DNA from: Biscogniauxia marginata
Taxonomy: Eukaryota; Ascomycota; Sordariomycetes; Xylariales; Xylariaceae
Length of the DNA stretch: 64,000 nt
Assembly (NCBI GenBank): GCA_022695795.1
Contig: MU404056.1
Span: 682,001-746,000, forward strand
Direction of reading: 5' to 3'
Below the pieces are notes generated by a model. That model was given only the letters and a program-made list of their open reading frames with translations. It had not been told where the DNA came from and did not search any database. Position numbers and translations under genes: made by a program. Below are positions 23,655-37,100 of the stretch, one piece after another (position 1 is the first letter of the stretch; every line of letters begins with the position of its first letter).

Positions 23655-24719
23655 GTTGAGTGAGTTTCCTCCTCTTAGGTATCACCGGACTCTTCCAGCT
23701 TATTGCCACGGTCGTCGTGATTGAGTGTAAATGATTCGATATTGTGAGGTATTGGGGGTGATTTGGAAGCGAAAAAGAATATAGAAAGACGAGTTGAGCT
23801 AGGTATTTATAAGGTGTTAGTCAAGATCAGTCATACACAGAGCCTTATGATTTAATTCCACCCTGCCGGTTGTTGAGGTGATATCTGCTATATCAGGTGA
23901 TATAGGTCAAATCGCATAGTCAGGCAGAGTCTCATTTAATACCGGCGCTGTCAAACATATGCTTATACGTTACTTGAAAATTACATTAAAATCTAAGTCT
24001 TTTCTAGTTATCTTTATTGTAAAACAGGCTCCAATACTCCATGACCCCTATCATATACGTGTAAAATCTGTGTTACCCCTTACAGTTGTACAATTGATTG
24101 AAATAATGGGATAATTATAGATCTGACTGCGTGTTCTAGAATGCTGTAGAACATGTACAACCTTGTAATTTATCCTATCATCATGGTCGTACGGTTCTCG
24201 TTTCATGCTTTGAATGTGACTCGTCGTCTCCAAATATGCCTCAGCAAGTGCAAGAAAAAGGAGACGAGAGGGGAGGAGGGGATATAATGAATGCGCGCGT
24301 GATGATTTGGGTCGTTGACTAAAGTGTAACCCGTGATTCAAAAGCCCTTACATATACACTGGAAATAAGGTGTGCTACCGGTTGATCATGCGATTGGCCA
24401 TGAACTTACTACGTGATTGCATCCATCTCTTCATCACTGTACATCCGATCCATTCGTATGGCATAAGAATATTGCATTCAAGTTTCATCGCAAGACAGAA
24501 GTTCTCTTGGTATTCCTAGGTCGTTTATCCTTCTCGCAGTTTTACGGTTTACCTATGATGGATTCCAATGGGATCTGGGTACCATTCTTCGTAATGTTCG
24601 CCATATACAACTCACTCTTCTGTAAACGAAAGGGTAAAGGATGGGATTTTAAAATGACTGTGTTATTTTTGCACATAAATGATGCTTATCGGTCTAGAAG
24701 CCTCCAAGACTAGAAGTTT
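23655..24719. other. intergenic, no gene seen
   Basis: About 1 kb without a supported gene. Short open frames on both strands lack ATG starts or any motif. Confidence 0.45.
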
Positions 24720-25620
24720 TGGGACCCGAAAAAGGAGTCTTCTATACTACACACGACTTATAAAGTGAAGTATTTTACGTACTTTTCACCCTTTTAAAGT
24801 TAGGTATAATTATTAAATCTAGTTATTTTCTTAACTCGATATAAAGCCTTATAAGTAAAGCGAGAGATATACTATGTTATTAAAGATTTAAAGTGTTATA
24901 AATGCGGTAAGAAATTTTAAAATCAAACAAAATTTTCTTTTATAAAATTATTAATAGTTAATATAAACGAAAATATTTAATTAAAATCTCACGATAAAAA
25001 CGTATTTATAAGTAATAACATTTTCGATATTATTATTATTTAGTTAAATTTAAAAAAAAACATTTTATTATAAAACTAATATTAAAATTTATTTATTTAT
25101 CGATTTAAATATTTATAAAAAACGATACGAAAAAAATAATAATATACGTTAATAAAAAATATTTTAATATAATAATAAATAAAACTTAGTTTTAAAATTT
25201 TATTTTTAACGTTATTTATTAAAAAGTTTTAAATATTAAAATAAAAAGTATTAAAAAAAGAGTTATTTTTAATAAAAAAGCGTTTTTTATTAAAATTATA
25301 TAATATAATACTTTAATTATTAAAATTTGTGTTTTAAGTCTTTTAGATATTAAAGGTATTTCGAAGGAAGTAATATTCGTATTAGTTTTTATTATTTCTT
25401 ATAAGTATTTTAAGTGGATAGAGATTTTAATATATACTTAAATACGATAAAAAGACTATTTTTTTATATATATTACTTTTTTATTAATCTCGATATAAAG
25501 CTATTTACTTTACATATTAACACTTATAAGTATTATTAAAATTTAAGACATTATAAAGTGGTTTATACGCCAAGGCCTTAAATTTAAAAATCTCGTTAGC
25601 CGGTCTAGAAATCCCCTTTA
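24720..25620. repeat. AT-rich, RIP-like degraded repeat
   Basis: About 900 nt of extreme AT content, dominated by TA, TTA and AAA, with stops in all frames. The edges are sharp against balanced flanks. This is the look of a RIP-mutated transposon fragment. I could not match it to the Gypsy family found after 29 kb. Confidence 0.6.
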
Positions 25621-25734
25621 TTCTTCTTACTATCATTATTATAACTATTATTCTTGACACGAATTAGCCCACTTTTAATTACAATTATTTGTGTTTTTCT
25701 TCTTCGTTATAGCATATCCTCTTATAAAACGATA

Positions 25735-25929
25735 ATGTGTAAAATGTTTAAGGATTTATATAACTGCAACTACAAAAAGCCATATTTAAAAAGTTATAGA
25801 ATTGAGCACTGTCTTAAATGCGAGTATTGTAATAAAGATCCCAACGTTGAGTCTGAAGATGGAGGTTATATACCGTTTGAAATATTTATCTGGGAAGTTT
25901 GTCCAATTTCCGGGGAATGGAGGCGATAA
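25735..25929 (+). CDS. possible small cysteine-rich ORF beside the degraded repeat
   Basis: An ATG at 25735 opens 64 codons with six cysteines (two in a CEYC pair), ending VCPISGEWRR. Just upstream, the same frame encodes a hydrophobic run (LLITIICVFLL) that would suit a signal peptide but has no ATG, only TTG; an upstream exon would be needed. No relative recognised. It could be chance coding next to a repeat. Confidence 0.2.
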   Translation: MCKMFKDLYNCNYKKPYLKSYRIEHCLKCEYCNKDPNVESEDGGYIPFEIFIWEVCPISGEWRR

Positions 25930-26929
25930 CTTCGACCCGTGTCTAACAACAAGCCCAAGGTAGCGTATATCATCATATGCTGTCTAGTCCTCTAATAAAC
26001 CACCACGTAAACAAGTTACTGATCAAAACGATAGGAGACTCCTAGAAGAAAAGCCGACATGATATTTTTGGTGGTACATATTAAAGCATACACGCTATAA
26101 AAAGGCGCTAAACTTGTTGTTACTCTTAACGAATGTATACCTTAGTTTGGTAGCCAGCTGGTAAATATACGCATTGCTGAAGCGACATGATAATATAGTG
26201 TGATGTGACTTGCTATTCTATACCTAATTATTTATATGAAGCTTTATATATGTATCAAGATAAATAGGGTCATTTTTATAGAGAGAGTGGTTAGGCGCTT
26301 GCACCTGACAAACGATTATCAGTGTTCGATATTGCGTGTAGATATCAATATTCTGTATCGAGTTTCTGCGAATATTCATGTCCTGTCTAACACCCGGAGA
26401 TACTGTAGAAATGAAGATGGTACTATTCAATGAGGGGATCAAAAGGTAGCGCGGAGTGAACGACAACTAATTGCGATCTCCGCTTCGCTTGGTTATAATA
26501 TCTTGCAAATTTATTATGAGATATATACTCGAATCAAGTTATTAACAATGTATTACCACGATCCCTTTGTACTAACCCTGTAGGGCGTGCAAAGTTATCG
26601 CGGACTATATAAGCCCTAATTGTGACGGCGTCGCTTTTGCGACAAAAGTCTATATATAGAACAAGACAGTTTCAGATCTCGTTTAGCCGCCGAACCTAGG
26701 TAGACTTGGGAGCCTCGGGAGATAACGTTAAGGAGTGTGTGTCGGTGATTATGCGAGAAGAAAAAGGAATGATGCAGTTTTTTCATACGCCGTCAATGCT
26801 ATGTCGTCGCCAATATCCATGAATGCTAGGTAACCCAATGCATGCACAATTTTTTCCGGCCTAGTCCACTGATCCAACCTCCCTATATCGCTGTGTTTTG
26901 GCTCATTCGTGCAGGTTTAATCGAGATAT
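25930..26929. other. intergenic, no gene seen
   Basis: About 1 kb of moderately AT-rich DNA with no supported gene or RNA. Confidence 0.45.
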
Positions 26930-27444
26930 TTAAGCATGTTCGGTAGGGCAGAAGAATTGCCAGGAGCCCCAGGTCTCGCCCTCCTGCAAAGGGTTATTGC
27001 AGCTGCCGACGTTGGAGCCGCCTAGGGCCCGTCGGCCAGTACCGCACTCGGCATCGGTGTAGATGAAGACTATCGAGGTCGATTAGCAAATTCCAGATTC
27101 AATACTTTCTTGGCCCCGAAGTGCTGCTTGATCCGCATCAAGTGCGAACCAAAGCCGAGGGAGATATCGACGAAAGATGACTTACAAGTACATCCGTTGG
27201 CGGCGGGGAAGTTCATGGCCTCCAGCTCGATGGACTTGACGACGGTGCCCGCGGGAGGGTTGAGGCCCTTGCAGATGTTTGTGTCCGACTCGTCGACGGT
27301 CCAGAAGCCGTAGTTCAGCGCGGAGCAGCCCTCTTCCCCGAAGATGCGGAACTGCGCCAGGCGGGCACCGTCGCGGGGCACGACGCCGCCGTTGGCGCCG
27401 AGGACCAGAGCGGCGGCAGTGGCGAGGATGGTGGTGAACTGCAT
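26930..27444 (-). CDS. small secreted cysteine-rich protein
   Basis: Two exons on the minus strand, 27444..27186 and 27069..26930, with a 116-nt GT-AG intron (GTAAGT donor), encode 132 aa. Residues 1-19 (MQFTTILATAAALVLGANG) are a clear signal peptide, followed by VVPRDG, which could be a propeptide or early mature region. The mature chain has six cysteines, three per exon. The second exon continues FFIYTDAECGTG... and ends FFCPTEHA. Size and pattern fit fungal small secreted proteins, some of which act as effectors or surface proteins; no specific family recognised. The ATG at 27444 gives the signal peptide, so upstream in-frame codons are ignored. A TATAAG lies near 27602-27607, about 160 nt upstream. 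Confidence 0.8.
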
Positions 27445-29059
27445 TATGATGGAGTTGGTTTGAAGTACGTGGTAAGTTGGAGAGAGGGAGGATTGGAAGC
27501 TGTCGAGTTGTAGTTGGAAATCGTAAGGATTAGTGTTCGGTAGAGATGCTGATAGTGAGTGAGTGATTGATCTGGCCTTAACAACAGGATTCCTGCGCCA
27601 TCTTATACTCGATGCATACGTTATTCTCGAAGAAAATCGCCATCGTCGTCCCATGCTAACCAAATAATGGCTGACGTTGAATCGATGCATCAAGACATAG
27701 CACCAGGCCTAATCCCCAGACGACCACGAGATAACGTTACCATCCGTGAGCGAAGATGCCAATAGAAACTCTTCGTCAGTAGCAACATCACGCTCGATTC
27801 GGCATTGCTGATGCCAAATCCACGACACCGCCTCAGCAGCAGCTGAGCTGGCAACGAGTTTTACGAGAAGACCTGCAGCTGGCCGGCCGTGTGTGGCGCC
27901 CCAAAATTAGAATCCGGGGGTGCGCGCCTCTTACGTCTTACATCAGAAAATACTACCCAACACCGCGGCAAAGATTCCTAAGGCAACGAAACATTTTATT
28001 ACTCCGTGTTCCCTCTGAATGCTACATTGAGGCTATGTTCCTAAGGATCGTAAAATTCGTACCTGACTTGGCGGTTCAAGGTTGCCTCTTAACCCGGAAC
28101 TCCGTTCGCTTGCCAAGCATGAATGCCGGTCCGGGATTCGCGGCGCGAGCCGATTGCAATTGAAGACATAGCTATATTCGGCCCTTCACAAAGCTCCGAA
28201 GGTTTGAGACAGAAATTTTTTTTTTAAATACTCGATCATCGTTTTGATATTGTGCTACTCATAAGTGTATCTGGATAAATTAAGTGTACAAAGTAGCATT
28301 GGTTACGGCGTTGTTTGGCGGAATGGAACATGATCAAAATAACACGAAAGGTAATTATCATGCTTAAAATTTCAGAGTAATAATTTCCATATTTTTACTG
28401 GATGAATAAATCCTAATACACAATGTGGCCTATGATCGATCCATAATGAATTCCCGTCAGCCGCTCTGCCCCCTGACGAGGTGTAGCAGATGAGGCCAGG
28501 TCCACGAAATGCGGCAGACTTCGCCACGACAAGCCTTGATAAGGTTCAACATTGGAACAAATTCCTATTGCGCTGGTAATAATGTGAATCTAATAAATCG
28601 TGCTAGGAGTGTGCATAGCACTACCGAGCAACCTAAGTTAGTGGAAGCGCGGAGCACCTATCCCCTTGTAATCCGTATGATATCTTGTTTTTGCAAGCTT
28701 AGGTGTGTCTAACTACGGAACCAGTCTAATGGAAAATACGGGAGAGCATAATACCAAAGAACTGCTTCTGCTCTCACTGCTTATGTGGACAGTAGCTATT
28801 CAACTTACTGCCATGGGAGCAGATCTCACTGTCAGCAGCTCCACCGCAGACAAAACACGCGGCCTAGTTGGGTGACAAAAATAACATCTCTCGACCTAAG
28901 AATGCCAGCTGCTGACTAAACCCTTGCCCGGACTACCACTGAGTATGGTACACGTTGGTTAGGTATCCTTTACGCCCATCGGGAAGATGCACCCGCTATG
29001 CTGACCAGCATTACGTGCGCATCTAAAGTAATGGCTTCTAGACAAAGTGTATATTCGTA
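27445..29059. other. intergenic, no gene seen
   Basis: About 1.6 kb between the secreted-protein gene and the AT-rich retrotransposon block. No domain-bearing frame seen. Composition is balanced, so the block edge at about 29.06 kb is abrupt. Confidence 0.45.
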
Positions 29060-29509
29060 GGTACGTACGTAAGTAAAAGCAAATAACAAATAACAATATG
29101 AAAAATAAGGTTAAAACTAGTGTAATATTAATATCTAAAAAAGGAACTATTTATTAAAAGCTCGTGCGAGAGGCATAAGCTTTATATAGTGTTAAGTATT
29201 TAAATATAAAAATATATAAATACTTTTTTAATAAGTAATAATACTTATATATGTTTATTATTTAATTATTACTTATTTTTTTCGTAATAAATATTATTAT
29301 TTTTTATTATTTTTATTGTCTTTTTTTATTTCATTTTATTCCCTTTTTATTTATCCTTTTAATTTTAAATTAAATTAATTATTTTTTATTAAGGTCTTTA
29401 TAATTTTATTAAATAAGATTTTCGTTATTATATTTACGAGGTTATAATTATTTCGAATTTAACGAATATTATTAATTTTTATATTTTTATATGATTATTT
29501 TAATGCTAT
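29060..29509. repeat. AT-rich RIP-like edge of the retrotransposon block
   Basis: AT-dominated sequence with stops in all frames, leading into the first recognisable LTR. Likely a degraded repeat of unknown type. Confidence 0.5.
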
Positions 29510-29995
29510 TATAACGAACCTCCTTATGTGTTCCTAGTTAGCTAACTTCACAAATGAGTATATACTGGGTTTTCTTGATTTAAAGGTAATAGTGAATTAA
29601 GGATAATTTAAAAGATTTATAATGTCTTGTTTATTAAAGAGATTTCAAGGTACTTTCACTATAATATTAAGAAGTAATTATAATCTTAAATTAATAGTTA
29701 AAGAACTAAAATAAATAATTAAATATATAAAAAATTCTAATTTATTTATACTTTATTTTTAGAGAAGTAATATCTCGCATTTTTTAATCTTTTTATTACA
29801 AAAAATAAAAACAAATAAAAAATACTTTTTTTCTTTTTTATTCTTTATTACGGAGAATAAAAATAAATAAAGAATACTCTTTTTTTTTCTTTTTTTTATT
29901 ACTTTATAAAGAGAGCCACAAAGAATCTTACTTTAAATCACGGGACTTAAGAGTTACGTGACCTTTATTAACCATTATCCTTATTAATCGTAATA
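29510..29995 (-). repeat. RIP-degraded LTR of the Gypsy family
   Basis: Starts TATAACGAACCTCC and ends TCGTAATA, matching the TGTNACGAACC / GTAACA termini of the other family LTRs after G-to-A and C-to-T change. The internal TTTAAAGGTAATAGT block and a TACGTG remnant of the shared CACGTG site are present. The motif CTAT flanks both ends, which may be a partial target-site duplication. If so this is a solo LTR rather than the 3' LTR of the adjoining fragment. Confidence 0.7.
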
Positions 29996-32900
29996 CTATT
30001 TCTCCTTTTTTTTTGTTTTTATTTTAAAAATAATTAAATAGGTTTTTTTTCTTTTATTTTATTACTTGTTATACCTCTTAAAAAATAACTAAATTTTTTA
30101 CGCGTATAAATAAAAAATCGTTATTTAAATACCGTAAAAATTTAATTAACACGATTTCTTTATTTAGTTTTAAAATTATGCCTTATTTTTAATGCTTTAA
30201 TAAAGGCTTATTTTATAAAATATTAAAAAGTTATAATAAATATTAAAATTATAACGCCTTAAACATGTCGTTTTATAACAAAAACTATATTTTATTATTT
30301 TTTTTAAAAGTTTTCACGTTAAGAAGTTATAAGTTAATCGCAAAAAACGTATTATTAAATAAACGTTTTTAAACCTTTAACGTCGTTATTAAAAAGAGAT
30401 TTATTAAAAATTTAAATGTTAATAAGCCAAAATTAATAAAGCTTTAAATCGTTTAATTTGTTTAAATTACTAATAAAACTTTCTTTAAAAAAAGGTATAA
30501 AGTTTATTTAAAAAGGCTTTTACAACTTAAACGAGATAAAGAAATAAAAGCGCGTTAAGGCGGCGCAGTAGCGTGTTAATAAAGAGTAGTTACGTATAAA
30601 AGGACTACTACGTTAATCCGAGTAAGACGCGCTTACTTTAAGGGCTTTCTCCTCCTTTGACTGGTTTTAACTAAACCTTTTTCTTTCTTACTAGGGCTTT
30701 TTAGCCGATTTAAGTTCCGGCAGTGAAAGTTCTTAAGTTCGTTTGTTAAGTTCTTTAAGTGCTTAAAAGGTTTTTAAGTATTTTCTTTTAATAAATAATT
30801 TTTTTACTTAATAAAATATTATAATTAACTATCGACTTTTTTTAAATTTAATGTCTTTTTTATTTCGTATTTATTAAGGTTTTTTTAAGTTTTAATTAGT
30901 TTTTTAACAAGGCGTTTTTTAATATTAATTTTAAAAGTAAAATATAAAATATAAAATATATTTTAAATCCTTTTAATAAAAAAAGTTTATAATTAATTTT
31001 TAAAATAATTTCCTCGACTTTATATAATTTTAATTTCTTAAATTTAAGTTTTTTATTATTACGTTTTATCGTTAATAAAATAAGTAAATTATATCTTCTC
31101 TTTTAAGAATTAATCCTTTAATTCTTTTTTTATTATAATACTTTATTATTTTGTCCTAAATAAATTATAATTCTTTTTATAGCCGTCACTATATTGCTTA
31201 AACCTTTTCGAATAATACCTTTACTTTTAAGGCTTTTATTTCAATTTTTAGTGCTTTTGTGATTTTAATTGGTTATTTTTGGATTTCTGCTTTTTAACTA
31301 TATATTATTTTGTGTAATAACATTTTTATGTTTTTATTAATTAAAGTGTTATACGCTATTTAAGCTACTAGTAATAATTTAATTTAGTTATTTATTTCCT
31401 AGTTAATATAGTTTTATAAATATTATTTTATTATTTAATTTAATTTCGTTATTTATTCGTTTAACTAAGAATAATACGTTATAAATAACTTTTATTTAAT
31501 TCCTATTCGTTTTATTAAGTTAATTTAAAATTTTAATATAAATAACTTGTTTTTATTTAAAATAATACGTTTTAATAATTTATATTTATTAATATATTCT
31601 CTTAAAAAACTAAAAATTAATTATTTTATTATATTTAATTTATTAAACGGTAAAAAGTAAATATATTTCGTAAATTTATTAATAATTATTTATATATTAT
31701 TATAAAATACTTTTATAATAAGATTTTTTAATTTAAAGAGTTTTACTATAAAATCCTATGTAATTATATACTATGCTTTTTTAAGTATTTAAGTTATTTA
31801 TAATAATTTATATAGTTTATATCGTGATATTTTAGCTTTATTATAAATATTATAACTTTTTATAATTCTTTTAACTATTTATCTTATTTTTAGAAAGTCA
31901 AATTCTTTTTATAACCGTTTTAATGTTTTAAAGATTCCTTAATAACCGTGTAAAAGGTGTTTATAAAATTCCTTAATGAATTCGTTTTATACTCGTTTTA
32001 ATATATAAACATTTTCTTTATATAAAAGAAGTTTATTACTAGATCCTTATTAAAATTATAATTATTTTTCTTTTTAATTATAACTTTCCTTAAAACGTTA
32101 TTTCTAGTTTTTTATGTTAATTCGCATATAAATTAGTATAACTAATTCGTCATTTTATTATTTAAATATTTAAATATCTCTTTTATTGATTTTTAATTTA
32201 TAATCTCCTTTTTTATTAAAAAAATCTATTTAAATGTTTTCCTTTTCCTTAATATAATAAATTCTAAAATTAAACTTAAATAAGAAAATCATTTAACGTT
32301 TATATTATTATAAATCGTGTAAAGTTTTTATAATTTAAATAAATATTAATAAGTTTTTTAGTTTTGTTAAGTTATAATTCTTATTTCTTTAATGCTTTAA
32401 TAACTACTAATAATTCTTTATTATAAATTTAATAATTTAATTTAGCACTATATAATGCCTTAAATAGGTACGCGACTAAATATCATTTTCCATTATTTTC
32501 TAGTTACTTTAAAACTATTTCGATAGCGAAATTTAAAGCGTTTATCCTTAGTCGTTTTTTCTTATTTTCGTTTAAAAGTTTATATATAACCTTACTAGTT
32601 ATAACTTTCTTTAATTATTAAAAAGCTTATTTAACTTTTTTAGTAAAATAGAAAGCTTTTTTTGTTTTCGTTAAAATAATTAATTTTATTAATAATTTAA
32701 TAATTTAATAATTTGCTTAAAATCTTAAATAAATTATTTAACGTAGTTAATAAAACCAAGAAAAGCGCGTATATTTATAACACTTTTAAGTTTTAATTAA
32801 TCCTTAATTATTACTATTTTTCCTTTTTAAATGCGGATTTCCTTTAAACTTATTATAAACCCTAAATAATCTAGTTTTTTAATATGTTATTCACTTTTAA

Positions 32901-33050
32901 TTAAATAAATAAGTAAGTTTACCTTTTTTAAGGCTTTTAACATTTATTTTACATGTTCTTTATACTTCTTTTTGCTTTTTAAATAAATTAATATATCGTT
33001 TAAATAAACAAATATAAATTTATTTAAAAACTTATAAAAAACTATTATAA
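29996..33050 (-). mobile_element. degraded Gypsy element fragment interrupted by a younger copy
   Basis: From about 30,640 to 33,050 the sequence runs parallel to 34,100-36,540 of the full-length copy, including the CCTCCTTTGAC start and the GTGAAAGTTCTTAAG block. At 33,050 it stops where the full-length element begins. All frames are destroyed, with strong TA enrichment. The pol direction is minus. From 30,000 to 30,640 it does not align with the younger copy and may be a divergent opposite-strand ORF. Confidence 0.65.
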
Positions 33051-33509
33051 TGTGACGAACCTCCCTGTGTGTTCCTAGTCAGCTAACTTCACAGGTAAGT
33101 ACGTACTAGGTTTTCTTAATTTAAAGGTAATAGTGGGTTGAGATTAGTTCAATTGATTTATAATGTTATGTTCGTTAGAGAGGTTTTAAGGTACTCTCAC
33201 TATAGTATTAAAGAGTGACTATAGTCTTAGATTAATAGCTAAAAAACGAGAGATAAATTACATAGGAAATTCCAATTTATTTATACTTATTATTTCTTTT
33301 TTGTGATATGTTAGATATCTTTAAATCTAGATAGGTTATTAAACCAATTTAGACTTATTATATTAATTTTATTCTAGTTAACTAATTAATATAAGTTTAA
33401 TATTATGTGATGTTATATAGAATGTGTGTTGTTCTTATTATTTTATATATTCTTAGTTCTTATTCCGACATCCTTATTAGGTCCCTTTTAATAGAGCTAA
33501 TTTGTAATA
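33051..33509 (-). repeat. 3' LTR of the full-length Gypsy element
   Basis: Begins TGTGACGAACCTCCCTGTGT and ends TTTGTAATA (degraded from GTAACA). About 459 nt. The CACGTG site is mutated to TATGTG near 33,403. Confidence 0.75.
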
Positions 33510-33578
33510 TTATTTTTTCTTTCTTTGGATTTTTGTTTTAAAGACCTCGAGTAAGTTTTTCCTTTTTTATTCTTTATA

Positions 33579-34190
33579 ATGTTTGGTGTTTCGAAGCCCC
33601 TCGCGAAACCTCGTAAAAGTAGGCGGGAGTCCCGGGATTTTTCCGCTATATATATTCGGCTTTTTAGTTTTAAGGTATTTTTTTATTTTAATTATTTTAG
33701 GATTAACTTGTTTTATTTTATAGTTTTTAAATTTAAAACCTATTTTAACTATGTAGTTAAAGCTCGTTATTATTATGACGGTTTAAATATCGAGATATTT
33801 AACTTATTCGATATAAGTCGAGAACGCGAGAAATTAGCGGTCGAGCGTCGCAAAATAGAGGAGGAACTTTAATCCTTTAATAATTAATTATAAGCCCTCG
33901 TAAAACGGTTAATTTATATTCGCAAATAAAAGGAGTTTTTTTAAAGACGGGGTTTAGAGATGTTAAAACGCGGTCTTTTTTTTATTAAAAAGATGGAGAA
34001 AGCGGAGAAGGAAAAACAGGAGCGTTTAAAAGAGAAGCAGGCCAAACTGGCAATTAAACAGCGTTCGCTGGCTAAGCAGATTAATGCTGCTTTTACGGCC
34101 GTCCCCTCCTTTGACTTGTCTTTTCTAGATTAGGACCCCGATTTTCGGGCCCTCCTAGCCGATCCGGGTTCTAGCGGTGAAAGTTCTTAA
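33579..34190 (+). pseudogene. opposite-strand ORF inside the Gypsy element (coiled-coil-like product)
   Basis: On the plus strand, against the direction of gag-pol, a 204-codon frame starts at an ATG (33579), runs open for 97 codons and continues in the same frame to 34190 with a few TAA/TAG stops. The start is basic (KPLAKPRKSRRESRDF), the middle is a charged helical stretch (REREKLAVERRKIEEEL, then KEKQERLKEKQ), and the end is DPDFRALLADPGSSGESS. This patch is visibly richer in C+G than the rest of the element. The same tail (LADLSSGSESS in the older fragment near 30.7 kb) occurs in a second copy, so it belongs to the element. Function unknown. Confidence 0.6.
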
Positions 34191-37100
34191 GTTTATTTGT
34201 TAGGTTCCTTAAGTGCTTAAGAGATTCTTAAGTATTTTCTTTTAATGAATAGCTTTCTTATTTAACAAAATATTATAATTAACTTTCGACTCGTCTTAAA
34301 TCTAATATCTTTTTTATTTTATATTTATTAGGGTTTTTTTTAAATTTTAATTGGTTTTTTAATATGACGTTATTTGGTGTTAGTTTTAAAAGTAAAATAT
34401 AAAATATAAAATATATTTTAAATATTTTTAGTAATGCTAGTTTATAATTAACTTTTAAAATAACCTTTTTAATCTTATATAGTCTTAATTTCTTAAACTT
34501 AAGTTTTTCGTTAAGTCGTTTTGTTTTAATTTAAGGTGTTTTTAATGTTGCGCTTTATCGTTAACGGAATAAGTAAATTATGTTTTTTTTTTTAAATTAG
34601 TCCTTTAATTCTTTTTTTATTATAGTACTTTGTTATTCTATTTTAAATAAACTGTAACTCTTTTTATAGTTGTTATTATACTATTTAAACCTTTTTAGAT
34701 AGTACTTCTATTTTCGGGGCCTTTATTTCGATTCTTGGTGTTTTTATGAGTTTAATCGGTTGTTTTTAGATTTCCGCCTTTTACTTGTATACTATCTCGT
34801 GTAATAACATTTTTATGTCCTTGTTAACCGAAGTGTTATATACTATTTAAGTTATTAATAGCAATTTTACTTAGTTATTTATTTCTTAATTAATATAACT
34901 TTATAGATATTGTTTTATTGTTTAGTTTAGTTTTTTTATTTATTTGTTTATTTAAGGTAATACATTATAAATAACTTTTATTTAACTTTTATTTGTTTTA
35001 TTAGATTTGTTTAAAACTTTAAAATAAATAGTTTATCTTTATTTAAAACAATGCGTTTTAATAGTTTATATTTATTAATATATTCTTTTAAGAAATTAAA
35101 GGCTAACTATTTTATTATGTTTAATTCGTTAAATAATAAGAAGTAGGCATATTTCGTAAGTTTATTAATAATTATTCATATGCTATTATAAGGTACTCTT
35201 ATAATAAGATCTTTTAACTTTAAAAGTTTCATTACGAAATCCCATGTAATTATATGCCACGCTTTATTAGGTATTTAGGTTAGTTATAATAGTTTATATA
35301 GTTTATATCGTGATGCTTTAGCCTTATTATAAATATTATAATTCTTTATAATTCTTTTAATTATTTGTCGCATTCCTAGAAAGTTAAATTCTTTTTAAAG
35401 TCATTTCATTATTTTGAAAATTCCTTAATAACCGTATAAAGGATATTCATGAAATTATTTAACGAATTCGTCTTATACTTGTTTTAATATGTATACCTTT
35501 TCTTTATACGAAAGAAGTTTATCGCTAGATCCTTGCTAAAATTATAATTATTTTTCCTTTTAACTGTAATTTTCCTTGAAACGTTATTTTTAGTTTCTTA
35601 TATTAATTCACATGTAAACTAATATAACTAATTCGTCATTTTGTCGTTTAAACATTTAAACATTTCTTTTATTAATTTTTGATTTATAATCTCCCTTTTT
35701 ACTAAGAAGATTTATTTAGATATTTTCTTTTCCTTTAATATACTAGATTTTAAAATTGAATTTAAACAAAAAAATCATTTAACGTTTATGTCTTTAATTA
35801 AACGTTTATATTATCATAAATCGTGTAAGGTTTTTATAGTTTAAATATATATTAATAGGTTCCTTAGTTTTACTAAGTTATAATTCTCATTTCTTTAGTG
35901 TTTTAATAATTATTAATAATTCTTTGTTATAAATTTAATAATTTAATTTAGCATTATATAGTGCTTTAAATAAGTACGCGATTAAGTATCATTTCTCATT
36001 GTTTTCTAGTTACTTTAAAACTACTTTAATAGCGAAATTTAAGGCGTTTATTTTTAGTCGTTTCTTTTTATTTTCGTTTAGAAGTTTACATATAACCTTA
36101 CTAGTTACAACTTCCTTTAACTACTGAAAAGCCTATTTAGCTTTTTTAGTAAAATGGAAAGCCTTTCTTGTTTTCGCTAGGGTAGTTAGTTCCATTAATG
36201 GTTTAGTAATACGCCCAAAATCTTTAATGAGTTATTTAATATAGTTAACAAAACCAAGAAATGCGTGTACATTTATAATACTTTTAGGTTCTAGTTAATC
36301 CTTAATTATTATTATTTTTCTTTTTTAAATGCGGATTTCTTCTAGATTTATTATAAACCCTAAATAATCCAGTTTTTTAACATGTTATTCACTTTTAATC
36401 GGGTAAATAAGTAGGTTTGCTTTTTCCAGGGTTTTTAACACTTGTTTTATATGTTTTTTATGTTCTTTCTCGCTTTTTAAATAAATTAATATATTATTTA
36501 GATAAACAAATACAAATTTATCTAGAAACTTACGAAAAATCGTTATAATTATATGTTAAAATGTAGCAGGTGCGTTAATAAGTCTAAATGGCATAACTTT
36601 ATATTTATAGTATTTATATATTATTTTAAATGTGGTATATTATTTATATCTTTTAGCTATTTTAATTATGTAATATTTATCGCGAAGGTTTAATACTATA
36701 AAGATTTAAACTTTATTGATTTATTTTCTTATAAGTTTTATTAGTAATAATGAGTATTTGTTTTTTTTAGTTATTTTATTAAGGTGTTAGTAGTTAATTA
36801 CTCGTCGCTATACTAGGTTTCCTTTTTTATTAATATGTTATTTTCCGTCTTTATCGATTTTAAGTACCATAATTGCTAGGTATTTTAATGAGGACTTTAA
36901 TTTTTGAATATATTCTTTATTAAGATCCTTTTAAATTCCTTTTTATAGTGCTTTTTGTTTTTCTTGATTTATAAAATATATTAAGAATAATCTTAGCTAC
37001 TTTTCTTCCTTGAAATAAATCTAGTGATTTTATTAGTTATGTTTTAGTAATTCTTTTTTTGTTTTATTTTTAAACAATTTATAGAAATGGAGGTACTTGC

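Noticed and set aside
24417..24713. 98-codon plus-strand frame
   Set aside because: Starts at TTG, no signal or family, and no spliced context; probably chance.
29996..33050. Reading 29510-33509 as one complete small element
   Set aside because: The internal sequence continues homologously past the point where the LTR at 33,051 interrupts it. That LTR belongs to the full-length copy ending at 40,609.
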